Positions 19,171-28,457 are shown, counted from the stretch's first letter. The stretch is 64,000 nucleotides of DNA from RYN-230 sp963770535 (GCA_963770535.1 CAVYPZ010000003.1:3534001-3598000); one strand, 5' to 3'. The notes: generated by a model from the letters alone, not told the origin. A program made the numbers and translations.

Positions 19171-20139
19171 CTACGCTGACACCAGCTCCGACGGCTCGGC
19201 GATCACGTCAACCAGGGCGCCGTTGCGCATCACGGTGATGGCCATCGGCTGCCCGATCGCCTCCGCGAACATCAGCCGCTGCAGGTCCTGTGCCGCGGCG
19301 ACCGGACTGCCGCCCGCGCTCACCAGCAGGTCCCCGGCCCGCAGGCCCGCCCGGTCGGCCGGGCCGCCGGCCACCACCTCGGCCACGCGCAGGCCGGTGG
19401 GCCGCCCGACCCGCCCGGCCAGCGTGGCCGGGAGCGGGGCCGGCACGCTCACCAGTCCGAGGTAGGCCCGCCGGACCTTGCCGTCCCGCATGAGCGCCGC
19501 GATGATGCGCCGCGTCGTCCCGTTGACGGGGACGGCCAGCCCGAGGCCCACGCCCGCCACGGCGGTGTTGATGCCCACCACCCGGGAGTGGCTGTCCGCG
19601 AGGGCCCCGCCGGAGTTGCCCGGGTTGAGGGCCGCGTCGGTCTGGATCACGTCCTCGATCAGCCGGCCAGCACCCGCGCTGCGGGTGGGCAGCGACCGGC
19701 CCAGGGCGCTGACCACCCCGGCCGTGACCGAGCCGGCCAGGCCGAGCGGGTTGCCCACGGCCACCACCAGCTGGCCGACCACGAGCTCGTCCGCCTCGCC
19801 CAGTTCCGCGGGCGGCGGGGTGGTCCCGGACGTGCGCAGCACGGCCAGATCGGACAGCGGGTCAGCCCCGACCACCCGGAACGGGGTCGTGGAGCCGTCG
19901 GCGAACGCGGCCGTTCCGGCCGGGGCCCCGCCCACCACGTGGGCGTTGGTGATGATGAAGCCGTCCCCGGTGAAGACGACACCCGAGCCGAGGCTCTCCC
20001 CGCCCCGGCCGCCCCCGCCCCGGCTGGGCCCGCCCCGGCCGGGCTGGGGCACCCGCAGGCTGGCGACCTTGCCGGTGAGCTCCGCCGCGACCCCGGCGAC
20101 GATCTGCGAGTAGCTGTCCAGTGCCTCGTTCTCTGGCAC
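19171..20139 (-). CDS. HtrA/DegP-type serine protease with PDZ domain
   Basis: A 322-residue S1C protease. Catalytic triad by motif: His67 (ITNAHVVGG), Asp97 (SDLAVL) and Ser176 (LNPGNSGGAL). A PDZ domain covers about residues 225-315 (GLRVAEVVAGGPADRAGL). Unlike most family members no signal peptide or membrane anchor is visible, so it may act in the cytosol, or the annotated start misses an upstream anchor; GTG 20139 is supported by AGGAGG five bases upstream. An AT-rich patch at 20180-20205 is a likely promoter. It sits between the SSB gene and the two GTPase genes, all on the minus strand. Confidence 0.9.
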   Translation of the reverse strand: MPENEALDSYSQIVAGVAAELTGKVASLRVPQPGRGGPSRGGGGRGGESLGSGVVFTGDGFIITNAHVVGGAPAGTAAFADGSTTPFRVVGADPLSDLAVLRTSGTTPPPAELGEADELVVGQLVVAVGNPLGLAGSVTAGVVSALGRSLPTRSAGAGRLIEDVIQTDAALNPGNSGGALADSHSRVVGINTAVAGVGLGLAVPVNGTTRRIIAALMRDGKVRRAYLGLVSVPAPLPATLAGRVGRPTGLRVAEVVAGGPADRAGLRAGDLLVSAGGSPVAAAQDLQRLMFAEAIGQPMAITVMRNGALVDVIAEPSELVSA

Positions 20140-20298
20140 GCTGCCTCCTACCCCGGCGGGCCCGGAGAGTGCGGGCCTGGCGGGATTACATAATTACAAC
20201 TGGTGCAGCCTGCTAACGCCAGCCCTCCCGCGGGCCTTCCCGCCGGGTTACGCCGTAGGCGGAATCACCGCCAGACCCCGCGCCGGGTGCCCGCCTAC

Positions 20299-22071
20299 CT
20301 ACCGGCGTGCGGACCGGAGCGCGCCGCAGAACCGGGCGTACTCTGACAGCTCCTGCCTGATGGGCATCAGCACCAGCTGCTCGGCGACGTCCTGCATGCG
20401 GGACCGCATCTGCGCCTCGACCCGGCTGCGTTCCCGCAACGCGGCGGCGCTGACCATGCTCATGCACCCGGATGCGGTCAGCCAGCCCAGGGCGAGGATC
20501 GCCACGATCAGGACCGCGACCCAGGGCAGCAACGCGGCGTCGCTGAAGATGGCGGCGGCGTGATGCACGGCATGGAAGACCCCGATCACCAGCAGGGCCG
20601 CGATCCACGCCAGCCCCGTCACCACGCAGCCCAGCAGCAGTCCCTGCCAGACCGCGACCAGCCGCCACCAGCGCTCCACGCTATTCTCCTCGGGCAGCGA
20701 CTCCCCGATCGCCGTGCCCAGCGCCCCCGGGATCTCATCCCGCTTCGACCTCGCGGCCACCCGGACCGTGCCCGACCAGGGCAGCGGGAGCGTGGGGCCG
20801 ATCCGCTCGCCGATGGCGGTGAGCGCGTTGTCGATCTCCGCCTGCTGGGCCCCGGCGGGCCCTCCGGATATCCCGCGCAGCTCCTCCCACAGGTTGCCGA
20901 GCCGCAGCTTGCGCACCGGATCACGGCCGAGCGCGCGGTCCACCAGCCAGGACACCGGCCACCCGACGTAGTCCACGGCCCGCAGCTCGCGGGCGCTCTG
21001 CAGCGCCTGGCCGACCCCGGCCGCCCCGGCGGCCTTGCTGAACGACTCACCCAGGACCACGGCGCTGCCCGGAGGGACCTCGGTGAGGTCCTGGGCGCCG
21101 GTGTCCAGGCCCGCACCGGCGTAGGGCACGAACCGCTCGGCCATCGCGTCCAGGTCGGCCGCGATCCGGTCGGTCGCGGCGCGCCGCTCGGTGACGGTAT
21201 CGGCGAGCACCTTGCGCAGCTCGTCCAGGCCGTCGCCCGTCCGGGCGGAGGTGACGAGGATCCGGGCGTCGTGCAGCCCCTCGGAATCGAGCAGCCGGGT
21301 CAGGTCGGTCACGCAGTCCTCGGCCTGCTCCGGGCTGAGCAGATCCGCCTGGTTGAGCACGACCGCGATCACCGACGAGTGGCCGGCCAGCGGGGTGAGG
21401 TAGCGCCGGTGCACGGACGCGTCCGCATACTTCTGCGGGTCGAGCACCCACAGCATCAGGTCGGCCAGGCCGACGAGCCGGTTCGTCTCCACCGCCGCGC
21501 CGGCGGCCACCGAGTCGTGGTCCGGCAGGTCGATCAGGACCAGCCCGCGCAGTGATGACTCACCCTCGCTGAGCGCACTGGACCGGGCGTAGCGGTTGCG
21601 GTGCGGGATGCCCAGCCACTCCAGCAGCGGCCCGGCGCCGTCCATGCCCCACACGCAGGCGTGCGGGTCCTTGGTGAACGGCCGGATCACGCCCACGGCC
21701 GAGAAGTCCGCGCCGGCCATCTGGTTGAACAGCGACGACTTGCCGCTGCCGGTCCCGCCGGCCAGGACCGCCACCGTGTGGCTGGGCGACAGGCGCAGCC
21801 GCTCACCCGCCCGGGCGACCAGCTGCTCGGCCTCGGCCAGCAGCGGCTGGCTGAATCCTTCCGGGCCGCTGCGGGCTGCGCCGATCTGGATGACGCGCGC
21901 GAGCGCGGTCAGCCGCCCGGACAGGTCCCCGCCCGGCCCGGCGCTGGTCAGTCCCGGGCCGCCCAGCCCCGGGTCACCCAGCGTCCCGCCAGCCACCCCC
22001 GCACCGGCCAGCCCCGGGCCAGCCAGCCCCGGGCCAGTCAGCCAGGTGGACGGGTATTCCCCGATGCTCAT
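20299..22071 (-). CDS. YfjP/dynamin-like GTPase with C-terminal membrane helices
   Basis: A 590-residue P-loop GTPase: G1 GGTGSGKSS (105-113), G3 DLPDHDS, G4 NQAD. After a long helical region come two strong hydrophobic segments (about 480-510 and 520-545), so the protein is a membrane-anchored GTPase. The first 50 residues are a Gly/Leu/Ala repeat built from 5-residue GPGLA units (DNA 21940-22045). Its ATG overlaps the stop of the next upstream gene (ATGA), so both are made together. The arrangement of two different adjacent dynamin-like GTPases recalls bacterial DynA/DynB and IniA/IniC systems that remodel or protect membranes; this is analogy. Confidence 0.8.
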   Translation of the reverse strand: MSIGEYPSTWLTGPGLAGPGLAGAGVAGGTLGDPGLGGPGLTSAGPGGDLSGRLTALARVIQIGAARSGPEGFSQPLLAEAEQLVARAGERLRLSPSHTVAVLAGGTGSGKSSLFNQMAGADFSAVGVIRPFTKDPHACVWGMDGAGPLLEWLGIPHRNRYARSSALSEGESSLRGLVLIDLPDHDSVAAGAAVETNRLVGLADLMLWVLDPQKYADASVHRRYLTPLAGHSSVIAVVLNQADLLSPEQAEDCVTDLTRLLDSEGLHDARILVTSARTGDGLDELRKVLADTVTERRAATDRIAADLDAMAERFVPYAGAGLDTGAQDLTEVPPGSAVVLGESFSKAAGAAGVGQALQSARELRAVDYVGWPVSWLVDRALGRDPVRKLRLGNLWEELRGISGGPAGAQQAEIDNALTAIGERIGPTLPLPWSGTVRVAARSKRDEIPGALGTAIGESLPEENSVERWWRLVAVWQGLLLGCVVTGLAWIAALLVIGVFHAVHHAAAIFSDAALLPWVAVLIVAILALGWLTASGCMSMVSAAALRERSRVEAQMRSRMQDVAEQLVLMPIRQELSEYARFCGALRSARR

Positions 22072-24065
22072 CTCGCCATCTCAAGTGAGTAGGTGGCCTG
22101 GTACAGCCGGACGGCAGCAGCGTCGTCCAGTGTCCCGGCCGAGTCAATCACCTCGACGAACCGCAGCATCTCCTCGTCGAAAAGCAGGCGCATCCGCTCG
22201 CGCAGGTCCGCCCGGGCCTTGCTGCCGATCTCCCGCAGCGGGCCCGCGCCGAACAGCGAGGTCAGCAGGAGCTGCGGCACGGCCCCGGTGCCCTCGGCGG
22301 GCGCGCCGTCGGCGTCGTGCTGGCCGAGCATCGCCACGATGAGCACGGTGGCCAGCGAATCGTCGTCAAACGACATCACCCGGGCGATGGACCGCTTGGT
22401 CACGCTCTCCGCCTTGACCAGCCGCATTACATGATCCTGCCAGGCACTGACCGCCCGCACGGCCCGGGTCTGCAGGTCCGCCGAGGAATGGGCCAGCGGC
22501 AGCGCGGCCTGCCGGAGCGGCCCGGCCGGGTCCTCCCCGCCGGCGTCCGGGATGTCCGCCGGCGCGGCCTCAGCCGTGCCGCCGAAGATCAGGCCGGCGT
22601 CCGCGGCGAACTGCGAGCCGGTCCAGCCCTGGCTGGCTCCCGCGGCCGTGAACGCGTCGAGCAGGGCCACCCCCGCCGGATGGTTGCGCCAGCGGCGGAC
22701 GGATTCCTCGGCGGCCCGGTCAGCGACCGAGAGGATCAGCGACTCGATCCCGGCCCGCAGCGCACTTTTCAGCGACTGGGCCCGGGCGGGGACACCGCGC
22801 CGGCGCTGGCGGCCCTGCCTGCCCCGGGGCGCCTGGAGGCCGCGCAGCAGCTCGCCGGTGCCGGCGAAATCCTGCCAGCGGGCCAGGATCTCGCCTCGCA
22901 GGAGCGAGCCGTCCGCGAGCGCCTCGTCCGCCTCGGCCAGCCCGGCCGCGTACGCGCCCTCGACGGCGGCCTTCAGGTCTGAGCGGATGACGAGCTGGGC
23001 TTCCACCTCGGCGGCCAGGGCCGGGACCCGGCTGCGGAAGGTGTCCAGGGCACCGGACATGGTCTGGGTCAGCACCGCGACCCGGCGGTCCGCCCGCACC
23101 GCGGTGTCCTTCAGCCAGTCCCGCACCGGCGCGGACGCCTCGGCGGGCAGCCGCCCGTCCGTGATGACGGTCTCGTTGATCACGAACCGGTCGTTCTCAC
23201 CGAGCCCGTTGGCCTCCAGCATGGCCCCGAAGTGCGCGGTGAGCTCGGGCCCGCTCGACGGCGGGACCCGGGACAGCACGATGCCCAGGGCGGCGCCGCG
23301 CTCCTTGGCGTACTCCAGGAGTTCCCAGACCGCCGCGTCAGCGTACCGGCTGGCCGTGGTCATGAACAGCCACAGATCCGAGGCGTCCAGGAACTGGTGG
23401 GCGAAGTCCCGGTGCGCGGACACCACCGAGTCGATGTCCGGCGTGTCGAGCAGGGCGACGCCCTTGGGCATGCCCTCGCTCGCGGCGAGGACGAGGAGCC
23501 CGTCGCGCCCGGACCGGGCCAGCCCTTCCTGGCGGACCCGGGGCACCGTGGGCAGGAACACGTTCTCCGCGAACCAGTCCGCCTCGTCGGGATGGCAGGC
23601 CAGCACCGGGCTGTTGGTCGTGGGACGGCGGATCCCCGTCGCGCTGACCTGCGCCCCAACGATGCTGTTGACCAGAGTGGACTTGCCCGCGCCGGTCGAG
23701 CCCACCAGGGCAACCAGGATCGGCGCCTCGGACTGGCGGATCCGGGGCAGGAGGTAGTCATCGATCTGGCTGAGCAGCTTGCGCCGCTCGGCCCGGGTGA
23801 CCTCGGCGCCCTCGGTCTCGTAGACCAGGCTCACATCCACGATCCGGCGCCGCAGCGCGAGCAGGGCCGTCTCGAGCTGCCGGGCATCGACCCTGCGATG
23901 CCGGCCCGCGTCGCCGTCCCCCGGAATGTCAGGCCCCGCCGCCGCGGGCCCTTGGCCCGGCCGGTCCGCCGGCGGCGTCCGGGGCCGGACGGGGTCAGCC
24001 GCAGGCACCGCATCCGTGCCCGCGGCACGCGGCGATGCGGCAGCCAGGCCCTGCCCTTCCGTCAT
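22068..24065 (-). CDS. Dynamin-family GTPase, partner of the downstream GTPase
   Basis: A 665-residue GTPase. G1 GSTGAGKST is at 122-130, followed by RRPTTNSP (G2), DTPDIDS (G3) and a LSRVP-type G4, then about 400 residues of mostly helical sequence without a clear membrane helix. Start ATG 24065 follows GGAGAG; the longer open frame upstream overlaps the methyltransferase gene. Its stop overlaps the ATG of the membrane GTPase gene, so a heteromeric pair (soluble plus membrane-anchored) is likely. Function in membrane fission, septation or stress protection is inferred from the family only. Confidence 0.8.
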   Translation of the reverse strand: MTEGQGLAAASPRAAGTDAVPAADPVRPRTPPADRPGQGPAAAGPDIPGDGDAGRHRRVDARQLETALLALRRRIVDVSLVYETEGAEVTRAERRKLLSQIDDYLLPRIRQSEAPILVALVGSTGAGKSTLVNSIVGAQVSATGIRRPTTNSPVLACHPDEADWFAENVFLPTVPRVRQEGLARSGRDGLLVLAASEGMPKGVALLDTPDIDSVVSAHRDFAHQFLDASDLWLFMTTASRYADAAVWELLEYAKERGAALGIVLSRVPPSSGPELTAHFGAMLEANGLGENDRFVINETVITDGRLPAEASAPVRDWLKDTAVRADRRVAVLTQTMSGALDTFRSRVPALAAEVEAQLVIRSDLKAAVEGAYAAGLAEADEALADGSLLRGEILARWQDFAGTGELLRGLQAPRGRQGRQRRRGVPARAQSLKSALRAGIESLILSVADRAAEESVRRWRNHPAGVALLDAFTAAGASQGWTGSQFAADAGLIFGGTAEAAPADIPDAGGEDPAGPLRQAALPLAHSSADLQTRAVRAVSAWQDHVMRLVKAESVTKRSIARVMSFDDDSLATVLIVAMLGQHDADGAPAEGTGAVPQLLLTSLFGAGPLREIGSKARADLRERMRLLFDEEMLRFVEVIDSAGTLDDAAAVRLYQATYSLEMAR

Positions 24066-24075
24066 TGCTCTCCTG

Positions 24076-25386
24076 TCACTGCCCTTCGCGCGGGGACCAC
24101 TCCGGCGGGCCGGATGACGTGGGCACAACTACACTCTGCGCTTCCCTCAGTGCTTCCCGTGAGAGTTCGGCAATCTGTGCCCCGACATTCACGACCTCAC
24201 CGATGACAACGATCGCTGGCGGGCGCAGCCCGGCCGCGCCGACCTCCTCGGCGACGGTGGCGAGCCCTGTGGTAATTATGTGCTGCGTGGGCAGGGTACC
24301 GTCCACTATGACCGAAACTGGCGTCCGCGAATCCCGGCCGTAACGCATCAGGGCCCGGGTGATGGGCTCCAGGTTCTCCAGTGCCATCAGGAGAACCAGC
24401 GTGGCCTGCGAGCTGCCGAGCTCGGCCCAGTCCACCGTGGACCGCTCGTCGCCAGGCGGGATGTGCGCCGACACCACCCGGAATTCCTGGGTGATCCCCC
24501 GGTGGGTGAGCGGGATGCCGGCCACGCCGGGCACCGCGATCGCGCTCGTCACCCCCGGCACGACCGTGACCGGAATACCGGCCTCGAGGCAGGCGAGAAT
24601 CTCCTCACCGCCCCGGCCGAAGACGAATGGGTCGCCGCCTTTGAGCCGGACCACGAGCAGTCCCCGCCGGGCCCGTTCCACCAGCACCGCATTGATCTGC
24701 TGCTGGGCCATCGCCCGGCCGCGGGGAATCTTGGCCGCGTCGACCAGATCCACGTCCGGGCCGAGCTCATCGAGCAGCGAGCGGGGCGCGAGCCGGTCAG
24801 CCACCACGACGTCCGCCTCGGCCAGCAGCTGCCGGCCCCGGACAGTGATCAGCCCCGGGTCGCCCGGGCCACCGCCGACCAGCGCCACCCGGCCACCCGG
24901 GCGCCGCCGGCGGCGGGCGCTCAGCTGGCCGGACTGCAGGCCGGCCAGCACCTCGTCCCGGATGCCCGCGCTGCGCAGCGGATCGCCGCTCACCACGCCG
25001 AACCGCACGTCGCCCGCCTGCCCGGAGGCGGGCGTCCAGGCCGCGGAGGTGGCTGCGTCGTCGGCCCGGACCGACCAGATCCCGGCGGCCTCGGCCTCCT
25101 GCGCCACGGCCGCGTTCACGGCCGGATCGTCGGTGCACGCGCAGGCCAGCCACACCCCGGCGCAGTCACCCGCCAGGTACTCCCGGGACTCCCACCGGAT
25201 CCGGCCCGCCACCGCCAGGTCGTGCAGCGAGGCGGTGATCCGGGGCGACACGAGCAGGACGTCCGCCCCCGCGTCGAGCAGGCCGGGAACCCGGCGGGCG
25301 GCCACGGCGCCGCCCCCGGCCACCAGCACCCGGCGGCCGTCGAGGCGAAGGGCCAGAAGATAGGGCGCAGCCGTGCCGGCGACCAT
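24076..25386 (-). CDS. cysG: Siroheme synthase-type fusion: precorrin-2 dehydrogenase + uroporphyrinogen-III C-methyltransferase
   Basis: A 436-residue two-domain enzyme. Residues 1-160 form a Rossmann domain (RRVLVAGGGAVAARRVPGLL) typical of the NAD-dependent precorrin-2 dehydrogenase of CysG/Met8p. Residues 175-415 are the SAM-dependent SUMT domain: GGGPGDPGLITVRG, then RLKGGDPFVFGRGGEE, then PGVTSAIAVPG and HRG. Together they make sirohydrochlorin, the branch point of siroheme and cobalamin. It lies 10 bp upstream of the dynamin gene start and 67 bp downstream of cbiC on the same strand. A sole CobA role is possible if the first domain is inactive. Confidence 0.92.
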   Translation of the reverse strand: MVAGTAAPYLLALRLDGRRVLVAGGGAVAARRVPGLLDAGADVLLVSPRITASLHDLAVAGRIRWESREYLAGDCAGVWLACACTDDPAVNAAVAQEAEAAGIWSVRADDAATSAAWTPASGQAGDVRFGVVSGDPLRSAGIRDEVLAGLQSGQLSARRRRRPGGRVALVGGGPGDPGLITVRGRQLLAEADVVVADRLAPRSLLDELGPDVDLVDAAKIPRGRAMAQQQINAVLVERARRGLLVVRLKGGDPFVFGRGGEEILACLEAGIPVTVVPGVTSAIAVPGVAGIPLTHRGITQEFRVVSAHIPPGDERSTVDWAELGSSQATLVLLMALENLEPITRALMRYGRDSRTPVSVIVDGTLPTQHIITTGLATVAEEVGAAGLRPPAIVVIGEVVNVGAQIAELSREALREAQSVVVPTSSGPPEWSPREGQ

Positions 25387-25453
25387 GGCGGGCTGCCTCC
25401 TTCGGCGTACGGCTGGGACGCCGCCCAGCGATTCATTCCCCAGCTCACAGAGA

Positions 25454-26251
25454 CTAGTGGCTGCCGGGTGCGTCCTTTCCCGCAGCGCTGGCCCCTGCCG
25501 CGGCCCGCGCGGCGCCCGCCAGGGCGCAGAACGCGGCGGCGGCCACGGCCGCGCCGCCCTTCTCCGACACGTTGGTCAGGGCCGGGAGGCCGCTGGCCCG
25601 CAGCGCGTCCTTGGCCTCCGCCGCCCCGGCCAGTCCCACGGGGAGCCCGATGACCAGGGCGGGCTCCACATTCCGGCTCATGATCTCGGCCAGCGCCCCG
25701 GAAGCGCAGCCCACCACCCAGATCGCGCCCGGCCCGGCCTGGCCGAAAGCCAGCCGGACCGCGGCGGCGGCCTTGCTGATCCCGGCCGTCCGCGCCAGCC
25801 GCCCGGTCAGCGACTCCCCGCTTTTGCAGATCACCGGGCAGCCGGGGATCCCGGCCGCGACGGTCGCGTCGTCGGCGATCACGGGCGCACCCGCGGCAAT
25901 GCCCGCGACCCCCGCGGCCAGCGCCTGCTCGTCGCAGACCAGGTCGGTCGCGTAGTCGAAGTCGGCCGAGGCCACGATGACCCGCTCGGTCACCCAGCGG
26001 CTCAGCGGGGCGAGCCTGGTCAGATCGATACGGGACCGCACGATCTGGTAAGCCTCGTCCCGCGGCGCCTCCCTGGCCGGCCCGCCGCTGGCCGGCCCGC
26101 CGCTCGCCGGCCCTCCGCTCGCCGGCCCTCCGCTGGCCGGCCTGCCGCTCGCCAGCCCGCCGCTCGCCAGCCCGCCGCTCGCCGGCCCTCCGCTGGCCGG
26201 CCTGCCGCTCGCCAGCCCGCCGCTGGCCGCCCCTGGGCGCCCGGTCACCAT
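25454..26251 (-). CDS. cbiC: Precorrin-8X methylmutase-like protein with Val at the expected catalytic His
   Basis: Residues 62-250 match the CobH/CbiC family: YQIVRSRIDLTRLAPLSR, ADFDYATDLV, GAPVIADDATVAAGIP, WVVGCASGALAEI, IGLPVGLAGAAEAKDALR. The enzyme moves a methyl from C11 to C12 in the corrin ring. The family normally reads R(V/M)(I/V)HA at the active-site His; here codons give RVIVASAD, with Val93 in the His position. The first 60 residues are a repeat of 5-residue ASGGP/ASGGL units (DNA 26079-26232). ATG 26251 has AGGAAGG upstream and no alternative start lies between the repeat and the domain, so the repeat is probably translated. Activity is doubtful. Confidence 0.8.
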   Translation of the reverse strand: MVTGRPGAASGGLASGRPASGGPASGGLASGGLASGRPASGGPASGGPASGGPASGGPAREAPRDEAYQIVRSRIDLTRLAPLSRWVTERVIVASADFDYATDLVCDEQALAAGVAGIAAGAPVIADDATVAAGIPGCPVICKSGESLTGRLARTAGISKAAAAVRLAFGQAGPGAIWVVGCASGALAEIMSRNVEPALVIGLPVGLAGAAEAKDALRASGLPALTNVSEKGGAAVAAAAFCALAGAARAAAGASAAGKDAPGSH

Positions 26252-26699
26252 GCTGCCTTCCTGCTGGCCATCGACCCATAATTCATTGTTTTCAGACCTA
26301 TTGAATAGATAAGTCCCCTCGCCTGCCTGGCGTCATCAGCATGGCACAAGGGCCGGCCCAGTCGTGGGCCATCCGCATCCGGGACCGCGGGACGCCGCTA
26401 CACTGACGAGGCGCATCCGTGGTCGCGTCCCACGTCCGGCGGCTCCACAGCGGCGTCAGCCACGCGATAACCGCGCATATAAAGCCGGGATGAGTTAAGG
26501 CAGGTTTGCCGCCGCCATGGCGGCGGGCCGCGAGGTCCCGGGGCTGGCTGAATTGCTCGGCCTGTCATCAGGTAACTCCCAGGTTGCCCGGATGGCAGAA
26601 TCCGGCACCACCCGCGCAACCGGGTGTCAACCGACCGACGTGCGTCGCGAATGGAGAATTGATGGGCCCAATGGAGGCGGCACTGCGAGAGGCGGCACC
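26252..26699. other. Intergenic region between divergent cbiC and glycosyltransferase genes
   Basis: About 450 bases. An AT-rich stretch at 26276-26312 and another at 26465-26500 probably hold the divergent promoters. I saw no cobalamin-riboswitch core on the cbiC side. The glycosyltransferase frame is open back to ATG 26517, but that part shows no family likeness. Confidence 0.5.
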
Positions 26700-27593
26700 G
26701 TGACCGGCACATGGGAAGCGGGCGAGGCGATCGACGACGCGGCCGCCAAGGCGTTCTTCGCCGAGTTCGGCGAGCAGGCCGAGCAGATGCCGCCGGTCGC
26801 CATCGTGATTGCCGCCTACAACGAGCAGGGCGTGATCGGCTCGGTCGTGGACGCCCTCCCGGCCTCCATCTGCGGGCTCGCCACCACGACCGTGGTGGTC
26901 TCGGACGGGTCGGCGGACGGGACCGTGGCGGAGGGCCGCGAGCACGGCGCACTGGTAGCGGACGTCCCGGTCAACCGCGGCCAGGGCGCCGCCTTGCGCC
27001 TCGGCTACCGGCTGGCCCGCGAGGGCGGCGCGCGTTACATCGTGACCACCGACGCGGACGGCCAGTACAACCCGGCCGAGATGGAGCACGTGCTGGGCCC
27101 GGTGGTGGCCGGGGAGGCCGACTTCGTGACCGGCTCACGCAAGCTGGGCAGCCAGGAGACCAAGGACCTGGTCCGCCGCCTGGGCACCTGGGTGTTCGCC
27201 CAGACCATCACGGTCCTGACCGGCGAGCACATCACCGATTCCTCGTTCGGCCTGCGCGCCATGCGCGCCGAGGTGACCGGGGTGGTCCGGCTGGAGCAGC
27301 CCCAGTACCAGTCGGCTGAACTCATGATCGCGGTGCTCGCCCGCGGGTTCCGGGTCGCCGAGGTGCCGGCCACGATCCACAAGCGCCAGGTCGGCGAGAG
27401 CAAGAAGGGCCACAACGCGATCTACGGTCTCAGGTTCGCCCGCGTGGTCGTGGGCACCTGGTGGCGGGAGCGCCGGCACCGCACGCCTGGCCTGCCCCCC
27501 GTTCCGGCCGGGACCGCGGAGCCGGCCGCCGGCGACGCGGCACCGGCGGGCCCGGAGCCGGTGCTCGATCCCGGATCCGGCCAGCACAACTGA
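26700..27593 (+). CDS. Family 2 glycosyltransferase (polyprenyl-phosphate sugar / DPM-synthase-like)
   Basis: A roughly 297-residue GT-A glycosyltransferase: VAIVIAAYNEQGVIG at the nucleotide-binding start, VVVSDGSADGT, NRGQGAALRLGYRLA, the metal-binding TTDADGQY, FVTGSRK and DSSFGLRAMR. This pattern is that of dolichyl/polyprenyl-phosphate mannose or glucose synthases. GTG 26700 is preceded by AGAGG and begins shortly before the domain; ATG 26517 in the same frame is an alternative. The next gene, on the other strand, encodes a GtrA flippase-type protein, a frequent partner in moving lipid-linked sugars, although here the two are convergent. The C-terminus is a Pro/Ala tail. Confidence 0.87.
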   Translation: MTGTWEAGEAIDDAAAKAFFAEFGEQAEQMPPVAIVIAAYNEQGVIGSVVDALPASICGLATTTVVVSDGSADGTVAEGREHGALVADVPVNRGQGAALRLGYRLAREGGARYIVTTDADGQYNPAEMEHVLGPVVAGEADFVTGSRKLGSQETKDLVRRLGTWVFAQTITVLTGEHITDSSFGLRAMRAEVTGVVRLEQPQYQSAELMIAVLARGFRVAEVPATIHKRQVGESKKGHNAIYGLRFARVVVGTWWRERRHRTPGLPPVPAGTAEPAAGDAAPAGPEPVLDPGSGQHN

Positions 27594-27637
27594 CCTGGGG
27601 CGGCGGGTCACGGTCACAGCCCGGATCCGCAACCAAA

Positions 27638-27677
27638 AGCACGCGGGGCCGGTGGATTACCACCGGCCCCGCGTGCT
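27638..27677 (-). terminator. Rho-independent terminator of gtrA, overlapping its last codons
   Basis: A perfect 18-bp stem (27638-27655 with 27660-27677) around the loop ATTA. On the minus strand it is followed by TTTT, giving an intrinsic terminator for gtrA. The gtrA stop codon (TAA, 27659-27657) lies in the loop. On the plus strand no T-run follows, though the stem may also slow transcription from the glycosyltransferase gene. Confidence 0.85.
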
Positions 27678-28457
27678 GTCGGCTGATAAGGGGCGGGTGC
27701 CGTGCCCCGGCGTGGCCTGCCCGTCGCCCCCGCCGTGGCGGCCGGGTGACCCGGTGGAGCTGTCAACCCAGGCCGCCGTGGCGCTGCCCCGGGCCGGCGT
27801 CACCGCCTCGGCGTACGGGGCCGGGCCGGCGGGCGGATGGGCAGCCAGGCGGGCGGATGGGTGGGCGGGCGGCTCGGCCCGGGCGGGCTCGGACGTCATC
27901 AGGGACTCCACCGGCTCGTCTGTGACCGGCGCCCGGCCCTCGACGACCGCCAGGGTGTCAACCTTGGCCTTCCGGTCGGCGAACAGGATGAAGTGGAAGA
28001 TGACGAACCGGAGCGCGAAGGTGAGGCAATTCGCCGCGAAGTAGAAGATGTCGGCCACCAGGACCCGGGCGGCGCCGTTCAGCCCCATCTCCATGGCCAC
28101 GTGGTTCCCGAACTTGCTGGCCAGGGTCAGGATGATGCCCGCGCCGATGGAGACGGCCACGAACGGCAGCGTCTCCTTCAGCAGATGCGGGCGGCCCTTG
28201 CGCTCCCAGGCCCAGCGGCTGATCACGTAGCTGACGGCCGCGCCGGCGAACCAGCCCGCGAACCCGGCCACTCCGGCGGTCAGCCCGGCCGGGCCGAGGC
28301 AGATGATGTACGTGATCTGGGTGGCCGCCACCGCGCAGAACGCGGCCGGGGCGAAGCGGACGAAACGCTTGACAAGCGTGCTGCGGAGTCTGGTCTGCAA
28401 CGATGCGGGGACGGCTCGCCACAGGGCATCAGAAATCCTGGGCGGAAGAAGAGTCAT
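27657..28457 (-). CDS. GtrA family membrane protein
   Basis: A 266-residue protein with four hydrophobic helices between residues 33 and 165 (FAPAAFCAVAATQITYIICL; GVAGFAGWFAGAAVSYVI with the SRWAWER loop; a helix at about 97-112; and FYFAANCLTFALRFVIFHFI), the GtrA/DPMS-TM layout. Such proteins help flip undecaprenyl-phosphate sugars across the membrane. The remaining 95 residues are a Pro/Ala/Gly-rich cytosolic tail, whose last codons form one arm of the terminator hairpin. It converges with the glycosyltransferase gene. Substrate unknown. Confidence 0.85.
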   Translation of the reverse strand: MTLLPPRISDALWRAVPASLQTRLRSTLVKRFVRFAPAAFCAVAATQITYIICLGPAGLTAGVAGFAGWFAGAAVSYVISRWAWERKGRPHLLKETLPFVAVSIGAGIILTLASKFGNHVAMEMGLNGAARVLVADIFYFAANCLTFALRFVIFHFILFADRKAKVDTLAVVEGRAPVTDEPVESLMTSEPARAEPPAHPSARLAAHPPAGPAPYAEAVTPARGSATAAWVDSSTGSPGRHGGGDGQATPGHGTRPLSADSTRGRW

